From: Ariolimax columbianus
Taxonomy: Eukaryota > Mollusca > Gastropoda > Stylommatophora > Arionidae
Direction: 5' to 3'
Length of the DNA: 64,000 nt
Assembly (NCBI GenBank): GCA_036924085.1
Contig: JAVGWX010000008.1
Location: 48,963,019-49,027,018 of the forward strand
In this document: positions 32,145 through 44,990 of the stretch, one piece after another
Numbering within the stretch: the first letter of the stretch is position 1
How the letters are laid out: every line of letters starts with the position of its first letter
Position numbers and translations under genes: made by a program
The notes under the pieces: model-generated
What the model saw: only the letters and a program-made list of their open reading frames with translations
What the model was told of the DNA's origin: nothing
Databases searched by the model: none

Positions 32145-34225
32145 GCAAGCGACCTAAATTCAGAATTAACAACATGTTGTCGCTCGGGCTGGGCAGCTTT
32201 CTGGTGGCACTGCTTTCCCCACTGAAATACCCCATGTGTCCTATGACGTTTACACCAAGCGGGTAAGAGCCGCTATTTGATCTAGCCACGGAAAGGAAAC
32301 CACGGTAGACAAACCAACCTACTGCCTTGGAGGTACTATCGGGAGATGGAAAGGCTATGGGAGACAACCAAAAACAGAAAACCCAACCCGAACTGCCGAA
32401 GACGGAGTGTGTCAGCTACGGCGCAGGGACCGGGAAAAATCAGGACACACACGCACCAACAGGATATGGTCAAGCGACAGTCTACCCTATCGTCATGGTG
32501 TCGCTCCTACAGGGGGAGGCAGAATAGTGGGGCTGATCAACAAACTTGGAACCTGAAAGTGGTACAATGGAATGCAGAGGGCGTGAGAAACAAAAAACCC
32601 GAACTCGGAACTGCAAGAATTTCTTAAAGAAAACGATATAGACATTATGTGTATTCAGGAAACACACCTAATAGAAACTCAAAATTGTTCATCCGAAGAT
32701 ATGAATGTTTCCGTCAAGATAGGTAAAAAAGAACTAAAGGAGGAATAATAAGACTAGTAAAAGACTCTTTACCAGCAGTTGAAACAAATAGATCTGGACC
32801 AGATGAATTTATTATTTTTTTATGAGTTGTGAGCCGTGTCACCTAACCACTAGGCCACGCCGTCCCCTCCATATGAATTAAAATACATCACATGAGACTC
32901 AATGATAACAAACTGCTATAGTCCACCGGCCACAGCTCTGGCAATATACAAAGTCAAAATTGAAGAGTCGAGACACCTCATAGTGGGAGATTTTAACAGT
33001 CACACCCCAAACTGGGGCTACAAAACAATGGACCAGAGAGACGGGGGGTAGAAGATTAGATGATGGAAAACAAAGTCATCTTAATAAATAGGCCAGACGA
33101 TAGGCACACATATTACTCTAGAATATGGACAAAAATGAGTACTCCAGACCTTGCGATGGCAACGGACGACCTTCACCGGCTAACAGCAAGAACAGTCAAC
33201 AGCCAACTGGATGGAAGCGACCATGTCCCAATCACTTTAGAAATATGTAATATGGGACAAACAGAGATAACAGATATGCACCCACGCTGGAATTTCAAAG
33301 GAGCAAACTGGATTATATTTAGAGAAAATGTAAATAAACTCTGTGAAAATATATCCCATGCCAAAAATTTAAATAAAAATGTTACCATCATGACGGAGGC
33401 TATCATCCAGGCAGTAAATTAATCAAATCCATGTGGAAAACGGAAAACCTATAAACCCTATTGGAGCAATAAACTAGGCAAAATGCACAAAGAACTAAGT
33501 GAGACAAGAGATACCATGAAAAAACATCCTTCACCAGATAAAAACAGGGAAACAGAGCAAAATTAAAAACACATTCATAGAGTCAAAGAAGGGTGAGATC
33601 CAAAGAAATTGGCAGGAAAAGACTGAAAGCCTAAGCATAGAAAGAGGTACAAGTAATTTCTGGAAGCTGATAAGAGCATTAAATGAAGAAACCAGAGGGA
33701 GCCATTGGAGGACAGTCATTAAGGAAAATGAGAAACATCATACAGGGAAAATGGCAGCAAACATCCTGGCTGAATTTTTCAGAGACGAGCGTACTACAAC
33801 ATTGACACGAGAACGCAAACTAGAGGTCAGAAAAGAGATAAAAGAGAACCTGAAGACACAGAATGCGGATCCCTGAATGAAGGCATCATTCAAAATAGTA
33901 GAGATAAACACTGCTATTCAGAAACTGAAAAACAAGAAAGCTCCAGGAAAAGATGGCATCACATGATTAAAAACCTAGATCAAGGGTCAAGAAGAAAACT
34001 CCTGAAAATCTGTAATCAATAATGGAGCACGGGTAGGATCCCAGACCTGTGGCGGGAGGCTATCATTATCCCAATCAGAAAACCAAAAAAGGTGAAGACA
34101 AGCAAGGAAAGCTATAGGACAAAAAGCCTGCTCAGCTGTGTTGGAAAAGTCATGGAAAAAAGGTAAATGCAAGACTATAAAACATCTGGAAAATAAACCA
34201 GCTCCTACTCAATTCAATGCTATGA
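32145..34225 (+). pseudogene. RNase H LINE, 5' half only: 5' end, endonuclease, RT start
   Basis: 32550 onward reads LKVVQWNAEGVRNKKPEL (endonuclease start), then IDIMCIQETHL, LIVGDFNSHTPNWG, NRPDDRHTYYSRIW and LDGSDHVPITLEI, the complete APE-type endonuclease signature set. Linker and RT start follow: AIQKLKNKKAPGKDGIT, IPDLW, YR, SLLSCVGKVMEK. Homology ends near 34225, before the RT catalytic block. A foreign stretch (32815-32890) interrupts the endonuclease. Several stops are present. Confidence 0.75.
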
Positions 34226-34480
34226 TAGGTTTGATATTCTTATTTGTATTGACTGCTGTACCTGATAAAGGCATTGTAAGTCATAACAGAAGTTAAGTTC
34301 TTGATTTTGTTCTAAATCGGTATTTGAACCATTCCTATCTATGTTTTATACTCCACAGGCTACAAAACAGAGACTGGGGTATGAGAGGACTAGGTTTTGA
34401 ACTCTTCCAGTTTTACCACCAGAAGCAAGCATTCACATCACTACAATTGATAAAATATAGAGACTTGACAATAAGCATTA
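34226..34480. other. Unique spacer between LINE and satellite (copy in 40621-40868)
   Basis: About 255 bp with no recognised motif. It is conserved in both tandem copies with few differences, so it defines the join between LINE debris and satellite before duplication. Confidence 0.5.
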
Positions 34481-37400
34481 ATGTCTGAAATATTATCTTA
34501 CTATCCACATGTTAACAAAATCACCCTGGGCATTACAGTCCTAGCTAGTATCTTACTATCCACATGTTAACAAACCGACCCTGGGCATTACAGTCCTAGC
34601 TAGTATCTTACTATCCACATGTTAACAAACCCACCCTGGGCATTACAGTCCTAGCTAGTATCTTACTATCCACATGTTAACAAACTCACCATCAGGAATT
34701 ACAGTCCTAGCTAGCATCTTACTATCCACATGTTAACAAACTCACCCTCAGGCATTACAGTCCCAGCTAGTATCTTACTATCCACATTTTAAAAAACCTA
34801 CCCTGGGCATTACATTCCTAGCTAGTATCTTACTATCCACATGTTAACAAACTCACCTTGGGCATTACAGTCCTAGCTAGTATCTTATTATCAACATGTA
34901 AAAAAACTCACTCTCAGGCATTACAGTCCCAGCTAGTATCTTACTATCCACATGTTAACAAACTCACCTTGGGCATTACAGTCCTAGCTAGTATCTTATT
35001 ATCAACATGTAAAAAAACTCACTCTCAGGCATTACAGTCCCAGCTAGTATCTTACTATCCACATGTTAACAAACTCACCCTCAGGCATTACAGTCCTAGC
35101 TATTATCTTACTATCCACATGTTAACAAACCCACCGTGGGCATTACAGTCCAAGCTAGTATCTTACTATCCACATATTAACAAACTCACCCTCAGGCATT
35201 ACAGTCCTAGCTAGTATCTACATGTTAACAAACCCACCCTGGGAATTACAGTCCTAGCTAGTATCTTACTATCCACATGTTAACAAACTGACCCTGAGCA
35301 TTACAGTCCTAGCTAGTACCTTACTATCAACATGTTAACAAACTCACTCTAAGGCATTACAGTCCTAGCTAGCATCTTACTATCCACATGTTAACAAATT
35401 CACATTCAGGCATTACAGTCCCAGCTAGTATCTTACTATCCACATGTTAATAAACCCACCCTGGGCATTACAGTCCTAGCTAGTATCTTACTATCAACAT
35501 GTTAAAAAACCTACCCTGGGCATTACAGTCCTAGCTAGTATCTTACTATCCACATGTTAACAAACTCACCTTCAGGCATTACAGTCCTAGCTAGTATCAT
35601 ACTTTCCCCATGTTAACAAACCCACCCTGTGCATTACAGTCCTATCTAGTATCTTACTATCCACATGTTAACAAACTCACCCTCAGGCATTACAGTCCCA
35701 GCTAGTATCTTACTATCCACATGTTAACAAACCCATCCTGGGCATTACAGTCGTAGCTAGTATCTTACTATCCACATGTTAACAAACTGACCCTCAGGCA
35801 TTACAGTCCCAGCTAGTATCTTACTATCCACATGTTAACAAACTCACCCTCAGGGATTACAGTCTTAGCTAGTATCTTACTATACACATGTTAACAAACC
35901 CACCCTGGGCATTACAGTCCTAGCTAGTATCTTACTATCCACATGTTAATAAACTCACCCTCAGGCATTTCAGTTCTAGCTAGTATCTTACTATCCACAT
36001 GTTACCAAACCCAGCCTGGGCATTACAATCCTAGCTAGTATCTTACTATCCACATGCTAACAAACTCACCCTCGGGCATTACAGTCCTAGCTAGTATCTT
36101 ACTATGCACATGTTCACAAACTTACCCTGGGCATTACAGTCCTAGCTAGTATCTTACTATCCACATGTTAACAAACCGACCCTGGGCATTAATATCCTAG
36201 CTATTATCTTACTATGCACATGTTAACATACCTACCCTGGGCATTATAGTCCTAGTTAGCATCTTACTATGCTACATCAAGTTTTAAGGTCCTATATATA
36301 GCATCTTACTATCCACAAGTTAACATGCCAACATCAAGTTTTAATGTCCCACAAAGTATCTACCTAAACACATGCTAACAGTCATTTATATAATACCTTA
36401 CTGTTAGAATATTAACATACATATAATAAACTGTATTGTCCCATAACGTATCGTACTATCCCATGTAAACAGATGTACACTTATACAAAACATTACAGTC
36501 CTACATAGTAATTTGTTATCTGTATATTAACAGACCAATATTAAGCTTTAATGTCCTACATAAAATCTTACAATCCACATATTAACAAACCAACTCTAGA
36601 TTTAATGTGCTATACACTATCTACTATCTAGATGTTAAAGACTGATCCAGAGCATTGATGCACTACATAGTTTCTTACTGCCACAATGTTAACAAACCAA
36701 CACAGAGCTTGAATGTCCTACACAGTTTCTTACTGCCTCAATGTTAAAAAAACAACACAGAGCTTGAATGTCCTACACAGTTTCTTACTGCCTCAATGTT
36801 AACAAAACAACACAGAGCTTGAATGTCCTATATAGTTTCTCACTGTCACAATGTTAACAAACCAACACAGAGCTTGAATGTCCTACATAGTTTCTCACTG
36901 TCACAATGTTAACAAAAAAACACAGAGCTTGAATGTCCTACATAGTTTCTCACTGTCACAATGTTAACAAACCAACACAGAGCTTGAATGTCCTACACAT
37001 TTTCTCATTGCCTCAATGTTAACAAACCAACACAGAGCTTTAATGTCCTACACAGTTTCTCACTGCCTCAATGTTAACAAACCAACACAGAGCTTGAATG
37101 TCCTATAAAGTATCTTACTGTCAACAGAAGCAGACCAACACCTCATTTTAGTGCAATACATCATATATTGCAAACTACATGTTAACAGGCAGATGCTGAG
37201 CTTAACTGTTAAAAATAATATCTTACTGTTCACATGTTAATAAACAAACACCGAGCTTTTAGCATAGATGACCTACGTAGTATCTTACTCTACAACTGTT
37301 AGCAGACAGACACTGAGTTTTATTGTCCCATGTACTATTAAACTGTTTGCATGTTAACAAACCATTCTTATTTGTTAATGTCCTACATGTTATCTTACTG

Positions 37401-39230
37401 TCCAGAAGCTAGCAGTCTCATAGGAATCTTTAATGTCCAACATATTGTTTTACTTTTCACATGTTAACAGAACAACAGCAAGCTTTACTTTGCTACATAG
37501 CATCATACTATCTACTTGTTAACAGAACGACAGCAAGTTTTACTTTGCTACATAGCATCATACTATCCACTTGTTAAAAGAACAACAGCACGTTTTACTT
37601 TGCTACATAGCATCACACTATCCACTTGTTTACAGAATGACAGCAAGTTTTACTTTGCTACATAGCATCATACTATCCACTTGTTAACACACCAACAGTG
37701 AACTTTCATGTCCTACATATTTTCCTAATGTCCAAATGTTAATACACAGCAACCGAGATATAATGCTCTATATATTATGTCACTATCCACATGAAAACAG
37801 ACCAACATCATGATTAGGTATCCTATATAGTATATTATTATCCCCAGGTAAACAGACCAAAAATGAGCGGTGATGCCCTACATAGTATTTTACTTTCCAC
37901 ACGTTAACATACCAACACTGAGCTTTATTGTCCTACATATCCTGTTCATACCCAGATGTTAACAGGCAAATATCAAGCTTTAATGTCCTTTACAGTGTCT
38001 TACCTTCGTTTTGTAAACAGACAGACACCAAGACTGAATGTTATAACGGCTTCCTGCTGTCTCCATGTCAACAGACAAACACCGAGCTGTAGTGTTGTAA
38101 AAAAAATGTTTCTAATCAAATTATTAATAGACCCACACTGAGCCTTATCGCAAAAAACAAAAACAAAATAATCTTCTGTTCCACAAATAAAGAGATAGCA
38201 ATAGGCTTAATTATCTTATTATCTGACTATCACTATGGAAACAGAATGACACCGAGGTTTATTGTCCTAAATATTTTCTTGATATTCACAAGGCAAAAGA
38301 TGTAGACCTACAACAAGCTTTACTGTCCCATATTGTATCGTACTTTTCACATCTAAACAAACTGACCATGTCTATTAATGTCGTGCATATTATCCTACTA
38401 ATCACATATAAATAGATCCACACAAGCTTCAATGTCCTACATTTTATCTTTAAATCCACATGCCAGAATAACACTGAGCTTTACTGCCATACATATTATC
38501 TTACCATCCCCACGTTAACAGACCAACAACGAGATTTGATATCCTACATATTAACTTATCATCCCCAAATTTACAGACCAGCACCATGATTTGATACTCT
38601 ACATATTATCTTACCATTCCCATGTTAACAGATCAGCACCGAGGTTTGATACCCTACATATAATCTTACCATTCCCATGTTAATAGACCAACAACAAGAT
38701 TTGATACCCTACATAGTATCTTACTATCTACATGATAACAGAGACCACCACTGATATTTGAAACCCTACATATTTTCTTACTATCCACGTGTTAACAGAC
38801 CGCCACTGAGATTTGATACCTTACATATCTTTCTTTCCACATAGCAACAGATGTAGACGGCCACCAAACTTTACAGTCCTATATAATACGATAGAATCCA
38901 TAAATTAACAGTCCAACATCAAAACGTATGTCCTACATAGCATTTTACTGTCACCATGTTAACAGACTTCATGTTTTAGTGAAATCAGTTACCAGAGGAC
39001 GCAGCGCTGAGACAGAAGCTGTGGTGCAGCCACTCCGACCTGAAGGGACACCAGGATTTAATGATCTACATATTATCTTACTATCCACATGTTAGAAGTC
39101 AGATACTGAGCTTTAATCTCCTACATAAGATCTTACTAGTTACAAATCAACAGATGATAACCAACTTGGAGATTTACTGTCTTGAAAAATATCTTACTAT
39201 CCACATGTTAGTAGACTAACATAATAATGT
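34480..39230 (+). repeat. 55-bp satellite array, tandem copy 1
   Basis: Basic unit about 55 bp: CATGTTAACAAACYnACCCT, GGGCATTACAGTCCTAGCTA, GTATCTTACTATCCA. Unit starts at 34501, 34556, 34611 and 34666 are 55 bp apart; CTCAGGC variants give 56. There are local sub-families: 34.5-36.25 kb (about 32 units), 36.68-37.11 (CAGAGCTTGAATGTCC), 37.47-37.69 (TTTGCTACATAGCATC) and 38.5-38.8 (GAGATTTGATACCC). Units between them are highly degenerate, like array edges. Confidence 0.93.
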
Positions 39231-39268
39231 TCCCTTAGGTGTCTGGGGCCTGTTGCATCGGATGAAAG
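39225..39268 (-). pseudogene. Terminal scrap of an ATT-tailed LINE
   Basis: Only the last about 40 bp of the element: ATAATGTTCCCTTAGGTGTC on plus, continuing GGGGCCTGTTGC. It is the truncated equivalent of 44180-44212 and marks the end of tandem copy 1. Confidence 0.7.
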
Positions 39269-39284
39269 ATCATCCTACACAGTG

Positions 39285-40620
39285 GAGACTCAATGATAAC
39301 AAACTGCTATAGTCCACCGGCCACAGCTCTGGCAATATACAAAGTCAAAATTGAAGAGTCGAGACACCTCATAGTGGGAGATTTTAACAGTTACACCCCA
39401 AACTGGGGCTACAAAACAATGGACCAGAGAGACGGGGGGTAGAAGATTAGATGATGGAAAACAAAGTCATCTTAATAAATAGGCCAGACGATAGGCACAC
39501 ATATTACTCTAGAATATGGACAAAAATGAGTACTCCAGACCTTGCGATGGCAACGGACGACCTTCACCGGCTAACAGCAAGAACAGTCAACAGCCAACTG
39601 GATGGAAGCGACCATGTCCCAATCACTTTAGAAATATGTAATATGGGACAAACAGAGATAACAGATATGCACCCAAGCTGGAATTTCAAAAGAACAAAGT
39701 GGATTCTATTTCGAGAAAATGTAAATAAACTCTGTGAAAATATATCCCATGCCAAAAATTTAAATAAAAATGTTACCATCATGACGGAGGCTATCATCCA
39801 GGCAGTAAATAAATCAAATCCATGTGGAAAACGGAAAAATTTTAAAACCTATTGGAGCAATAAACTAGGCAAAATGCACAAAGAACTAAGTGAGACAAGA
39901 GATACCATGAAAAAACATCCTTCACCAGATAAAAAAAGGGAAACAGAGCAAAATTAAAAACACATTCATAGAGTCAAAGAAGGGTGAGATCCAAAGAAAT
40001 TGGCAGGAAAAGACTGAAAGCCTAAGCATGGAAAGAGGTACAAGTAATTTCTGTGGAAGCTGATAAGAGCATTAAATGAGGAAACCAGAGGGAGCCATGG
40101 GAAGACGGTCATTAAGGAAAATGAGAAACATCATACAGGGAAAATGGCAGCAAACATCCTGGCTGAATTTTTCAGAGAGGAGCGTACTACAACATTGACA
40201 TGAGAACGCAAACTAGAGGTCAAAAAAGAGATAAAAGAGAACCTGAAGACACAGAATGCGGATCCCTGAATGAAGGCATCATTCAAAATAGTAGAGATAA
40301 ACACTGCTATTCAGAAACTGAAAAACAAGAAAGCTCCAGGAAAAGATGGCATCACATGATTAAAAACCTAGATCAAGGGTCAAGAAGAAAACTCATGAAA
40401 ATCTGTAATCAATAATGGAGCACGGGTAGGATCCCAGACCTGTGGCGGAAGGCTATCATTATCCCAATCAGAATACCAAAATAGGTGAAGACAAGCAAGG
40501 AAAGCTATAGGACAAAAAGCCTGCTCAGCTGTGTTGGAAAAGTCATGGAAAAAAGGTAAATGCAAGACTATAAAACATCTGGAAAATAAACCAGCTCCTA
40601 CTCAATTCACTGCTATGAAA
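39285..40620 (+). pseudogene. RNase H LINE, partial 5' half (copy 2)
   Basis: Same element part as 32894-34225: VGDFNS-TPNWG, the 168-codon frame with SDHVPITLEI, then the linker and RT start KAPGKDGIT. The endonuclease start is absent because the duplication begins inside it. Frameshifts include an extra base near 40053. Confidence 0.75.
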
Positions 40621-40867
40621 GGTTTGATATTCTTATTTGTATTGACTGCTGTACCTGATAAAGGCATTGTAAGTCATAACAGAAGTTAAGTTCTTGATTT
40701 TGTTCTAAATCGGTTTTTGAACCATTCCTATCTATGTTTTATACTCCGCAGGCTACAAAACAGAGACTGGGGTATGAGAGGACTGGGTTTTGAACTCTCC
40801 CAGTTTTACCACCAGAAGCAAGCATTCACATCACTACAATTGATAAAATATAGAGACTTGACAATAA

Positions 40868-43800
40868 GCGTTAATGTCTGAAATATTATCTTACTATCCA
40901 CATGTTAACAAACTCACCCTGGGCATTACAGTCCTAGCTAGTATCTTACTATCCACATGTTAACAAACCGACCCTGGGCATTACAGTCCTAGCTAGTATC
41001 TTACTATCTACATGTTAACAAACCCACCCTGTGCATTACAGTCCTAGCTAGCATCTTACTATCCACATGTTAACAAACTCACACTCAGGCATTACAGTCC
41101 TAGCTAGTATCTTACTATCAACATGTTAACAAACTCACTCTCAGGCATTACAGTCCCAGCTAGTATCTTACTATCCACATGTTAACAAACTCACCCTCAA
41201 GCATTGCAGTCCTAGCTAGTATCTTACTATCCACATGTTAACAAACCCACCCTGGGCATTACAGTCCTAGCTAGTATCTTACTATCCACATGTTAACAAA
41301 CTCACCCTCAGGCATTACAGTTCTAGCTAGTATCTTACTATCCACATGTTAACAAATCCACCCTGGGCATTACAGTCCTAGCTAGTATCTTACTATCCAC
41401 ATGTTAACAAACTCACCCTCGGGCATTACAGTCCTAGCTAGTATCTTACTATGCACATGTTAACAAACCGACCCTGGGCATTACAGTCCTAGCTAGTATC
41501 TTACTATCCACATGTTAACAAACCGACCCTGGGCATTACAGTCCTACCTATTATCTTACTATGCACATGTTAACATACCTACCCTGGGCATTATAGTCCT
41601 AGTTAGCATCTTACTATGCTACATCAAGTTTTAAGGTCCTATATATAGCATCTTTCTATCCACAAGTTAACATGCCAACATCAAGTTTTAATGTCCCACA
41701 AAGTATCTACCTAAACACATGCTAACAGTCATTTATATAATACCTTACTGTTAGAATATTAACATACATATAATAAACTGTATTGTCCCATAACGTATCG
41801 TATTATCCGATGTAAACAGATGTACACTTATACAAAACATTACAGTCCTACATAGTAATTTGCTATCTGTATATTAACAGACCAATATTAAGCTTTATTG
41901 TCAATTAAAAATATTGTACAATCCCAATGTTATCAGACAGAAAGCATTAATGTCCTACATAAAATCTTACAATCCATATATTAACAAACCAACTCTAGAT
42001 TTAATGTGCTATACACTATCTACTATCTAGATGTTAAAGACTGATCCAGAGCATTGATGCACTACATAGTTCATTTTAGTGCAATGCATAATATATTGCA
42101 AACTACATGTTAACATGCAGATGCTGAGCTTAACTGTTAAAAATAATATCTTACTGTTCACATGATAATAAACAAACACTGAGCTTTTAGCATAGATGAC
42201 CTACGTAGTATCTTACTCTACAACTGTTAGCAGACAGACACTGAGTTTTATTGTCCCATGTACTATTAAACTGTTTGCATGTTAACAAACCATTCTTATT
42301 TGTTAATGTCCTACATGTTATCTTACTGTCCAGAAGCTAGCAGTCTCATAGGAATCTTTAATGTCCAACATATTGTTTTACTTTTCACATGTTAACAGAA
42401 CAACAGCAAGCTTTACTTTGCTACATAGCATCATACTATCCACTTGTTAAAAGAACAACAGCACGTTTTACTTTGCTACATAGCATCATACTATCCACTT
42501 GTTTACAGAATGACAGCAAGTTTTACTTTGCTACATAGCATCATACTATCCACTTGTTAACACACCAACAGTGAACTTTCATGTCCTACATATTTTCCTA
42601 ATGTCCAAATGTTAATACACAGCAACCGAGATATAATGCTCTATATATTATCTCACTATCCACATGAAAACAGACCAACATCATGATTAGGTATCCTATA
42701 TAGTATATTATTATCCCCAGGTAAACAGACCAAAAATGAGCGGTGATGCCCTACGTAGTATTTTACTTTCCACACGTTAACATACCAACACTGAGCTTTA
42801 TTGTCCTACATATCCTGTTCATACCCAGATGTTAACAGCCAAATATCAAGCTTTAATGTCCTTTACAGTGTCTTACCTTCGTTTTGTAAACAGACAGACA
42901 CCAAGACTGAATGTTATAACGGCTTCCTGCTGTCTCCATGTCAACAGACAAACACCGAGCTGTAGTGTTGTAAAAAAAATGTTTCTAATCAAATTATTAA
43001 TAGACCCACACTGAGCCTTATCGCAAAAAACAAAACAAAAATAATCTTCTGTTCCACAAATAAAGAGATAGCAATAGGCTTAATTATCTTATTATCTGAC
43101 TATCACTATGGAAACAGAATGACACGGAGGTTTATTGTCCTAAATATTATCTTGATATTCACAAGGCAAAAGATGTAGACCTACAACAAGCTTTACTGTC
43201 CCATATAGTATCTTACTTTTCACATCTAAACAAACTGACCATGTCTATTAATGTCGTGCATATTATCCTACTAATCACATATAAATAGATCCACACAAGC
43301 TTCAATGTCCTACATTTTATCTTTAAATCCACATGCCAGAATAACACTGAGCTTTAGTGCCATACATATTATCTTACCATCCCCACGTTAACAGACCAAC
43401 AACGAGATTTGATATCCTACATATTAACTTATCATCCACAAATTTACAGACCAGCACCATGATTTGATACTCTACATATTATCTTACCATCCCCACGTTA
43501 ACAGACCAGCACCGAGATTTGATACCGTACATATTATCTTACCATTCCCATGTTAATAGACCAACAACAAGATTTGATACCCTACATATTATCTTACCAC
43601 CCCCACGTTAACAGCGTTAACAGACCAGCACCGAGATTTGATACCCTCCATCTTATCTTACTATCCCGATGATAACAGACCAACATGAAGATTTGATCCC
43701 CTACATAGTATCTTACTATCTACATGATAACAGAGACCACCACTGAGATTTGAAACCCTACATATTTTCTTACTATCCACGTGTTAACAGACCGCCACTG

Positions 43801-44183
43801 ATATTTGATACCTTACATATCTTTCTTTCCACATAGCAATAGATGTAGACGGCCACCAAACTTTACAGTCCTATATAATACGATAGAATCCATAAATTAA
43901 CAGTCCAACATCAAAACGTATGTCCTACATAGCATTTTACTGTCACCATGTTAACAGACTTCATGTTTTAGTGAAATCAGTTACCAGAGGACGCAGCGCA
44001 GGATTTAATGATCTACATATTATCTTACTATCCACATGTTAGAAGTCAGATACTGAGCTTTAATCTCCTACATAAGATCTTACTAGTTACAAATCAACAG
44101 ATGATAACCAACTTGGAGATTTACTGTCTTGAAAAATATCTTACTATCCACATGTTAGAAGACTAACATAATAATGTTCCCTT
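40868..44183 (+). repeat. 55-bp satellite array, tandem copy 2
   Basis: Same sub-family order as copy 1. The first sub-array has about 13 units instead of about 32. The CAGAGCTTGAATGTCC sub-array is gone (42060-42075 joins its flanks), the TTTGCTACATAGCATC block is one unit shorter, and the GAGATTTGATACCC block has extra units (43490-43700). Length changes are confined to locally homogeneous blocks. Confidence 0.92.
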
Positions 44184-44515
44184 AGGTGTCTGGGGCCTGT
44201 TGCGTCGGATGAACAGAACCATGTCCAGTTGTAACTGCATGCCGCCAGGCCTCCTCTAAGGCATATGGGGAAGCCGCTACCTGTTGAAGCCACGTGTTTC
44301 GGTGACGACCTCTACGGCGATTCCAGCCAGCAGGGTGAAGGCCGTTTACACTGTTGACTGTCTTTTGAAGAATCTGGTGAGCTGGGACCTCCTTGTCCAG
44401 GTGGACAACATGACCGAACAGGAAAATGCTGTGACATTCCAGAATAACTGAGATGGGGGGAAATGTGTCTTTGCTGAAACATCTACATTCCAGACAAAAT
44501 CGTACCAATGAGTGC
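44180..44515 (-). pseudogene. ATT-tailed LINE 3' end inside the satellite
   Basis: A 108-codon minus-strand frame reads LFGHVVHLDKEVPAHQILQK, then LHPAGWNRRRGRHRNTWLQQ and GHGSVHPTQQAPDT: the C-terminus of a LINE pol, ending just before its ATTATTAT tail (plus-strand ATAATAATG). Satellite units resume on the other side (44540), so the element lies within the array. Confidence 0.75.
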
Positions 44516-44539
44516 TAAGGATGTGTCGCTGTAGTCGCT

Positions 44540-44990
44540 AGTAGACTAACACTAGCTTTAATGTCCTACATAGTAACTCACTATCAACATATTAGCAGAC
44601 TGACACCAAGTTTTAATCTTCTACATAGTATCTCACTATCAAAATATTAGCAGGCTGACACCAAGTTATAATCTTCTACATATTATCTCACTATCAACAT
44701 ATTAGCAGACTGACACCAAGCTTTAATCTTCTACATAGTATCTTACTGTCCACATGCTAACACATACACAACAATATTTAAATTCCTACATATTTTCTTA
44801 CTATCCCCAAGTTAATACATACACAACAATATTTAAATTCCTACATATTATCTTTACTATCCCCATGTTAACACATACACAACAATATTTAAATTCCTAC
44901 ATAGTATCTTACTATCCACATCTTAACACATACACAATAATATTTAAATTCCTACATATTATCTTACTATCCACATGTTAACCACAATAA
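44540..44990 (+). repeat. 55-bp satellite, distal segment
   Basis: Units such as AGCAGACTGACACCAAG + CTTTAATCTTCTACATAGTA, then a second local family with ACACATACACAACAATATTT + AAATTCCTACATA. It belongs to the same satellite as 40.9-44.18 kb and is separated from it by the LINE end. Confidence 0.88.

Larger units (their letters stand above)
32894..39284. repeat. Tandem duplication, copy 1 (6391 bp: LINE 5' half + 55-bp satellite)
   Basis: Sequence from 32894 reappears at 39285 with the same LINE segment, the same unique spacer (34226-34480) and the same satellite order. Copy 1 ends inside an ATT-tailed LINE terminus (39225-39265), followed by about 19 bp of joining sequence. Confidence 0.92.
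39285..44212. repeat. Tandem duplication, copy 2 (shorter satellite)
   Basis: Starts with GAGACTCAATGATAAC exactly as 32894. It carries a near-identical LINE part (including a 168-codon open endonuclease stretch at 39451-39957 where copy 1 has a stop) and the satellite, but with far fewer units. It ends where the ATT-tailed LINE is complete rather than truncated. Confidence 0.92.

Noticed and set aside
33060..33422. 120-codon frame as a separate protein
   Set aside because: It is the endonuclease C-terminal part of the RNase H LINE, repeated at 39451.
34858..35214. 118-codon frame with repeated LQSQLVSYYPHVNKLTL
   Set aside because: Produced by the 55-56-bp satellite; the frame is lost within a few units.
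34480..36290. CRISPR-like array (regular repeats)
   Set aside because: Units are contiguous 55-bp tandem repeats with no unique spacers, in an animal genome.
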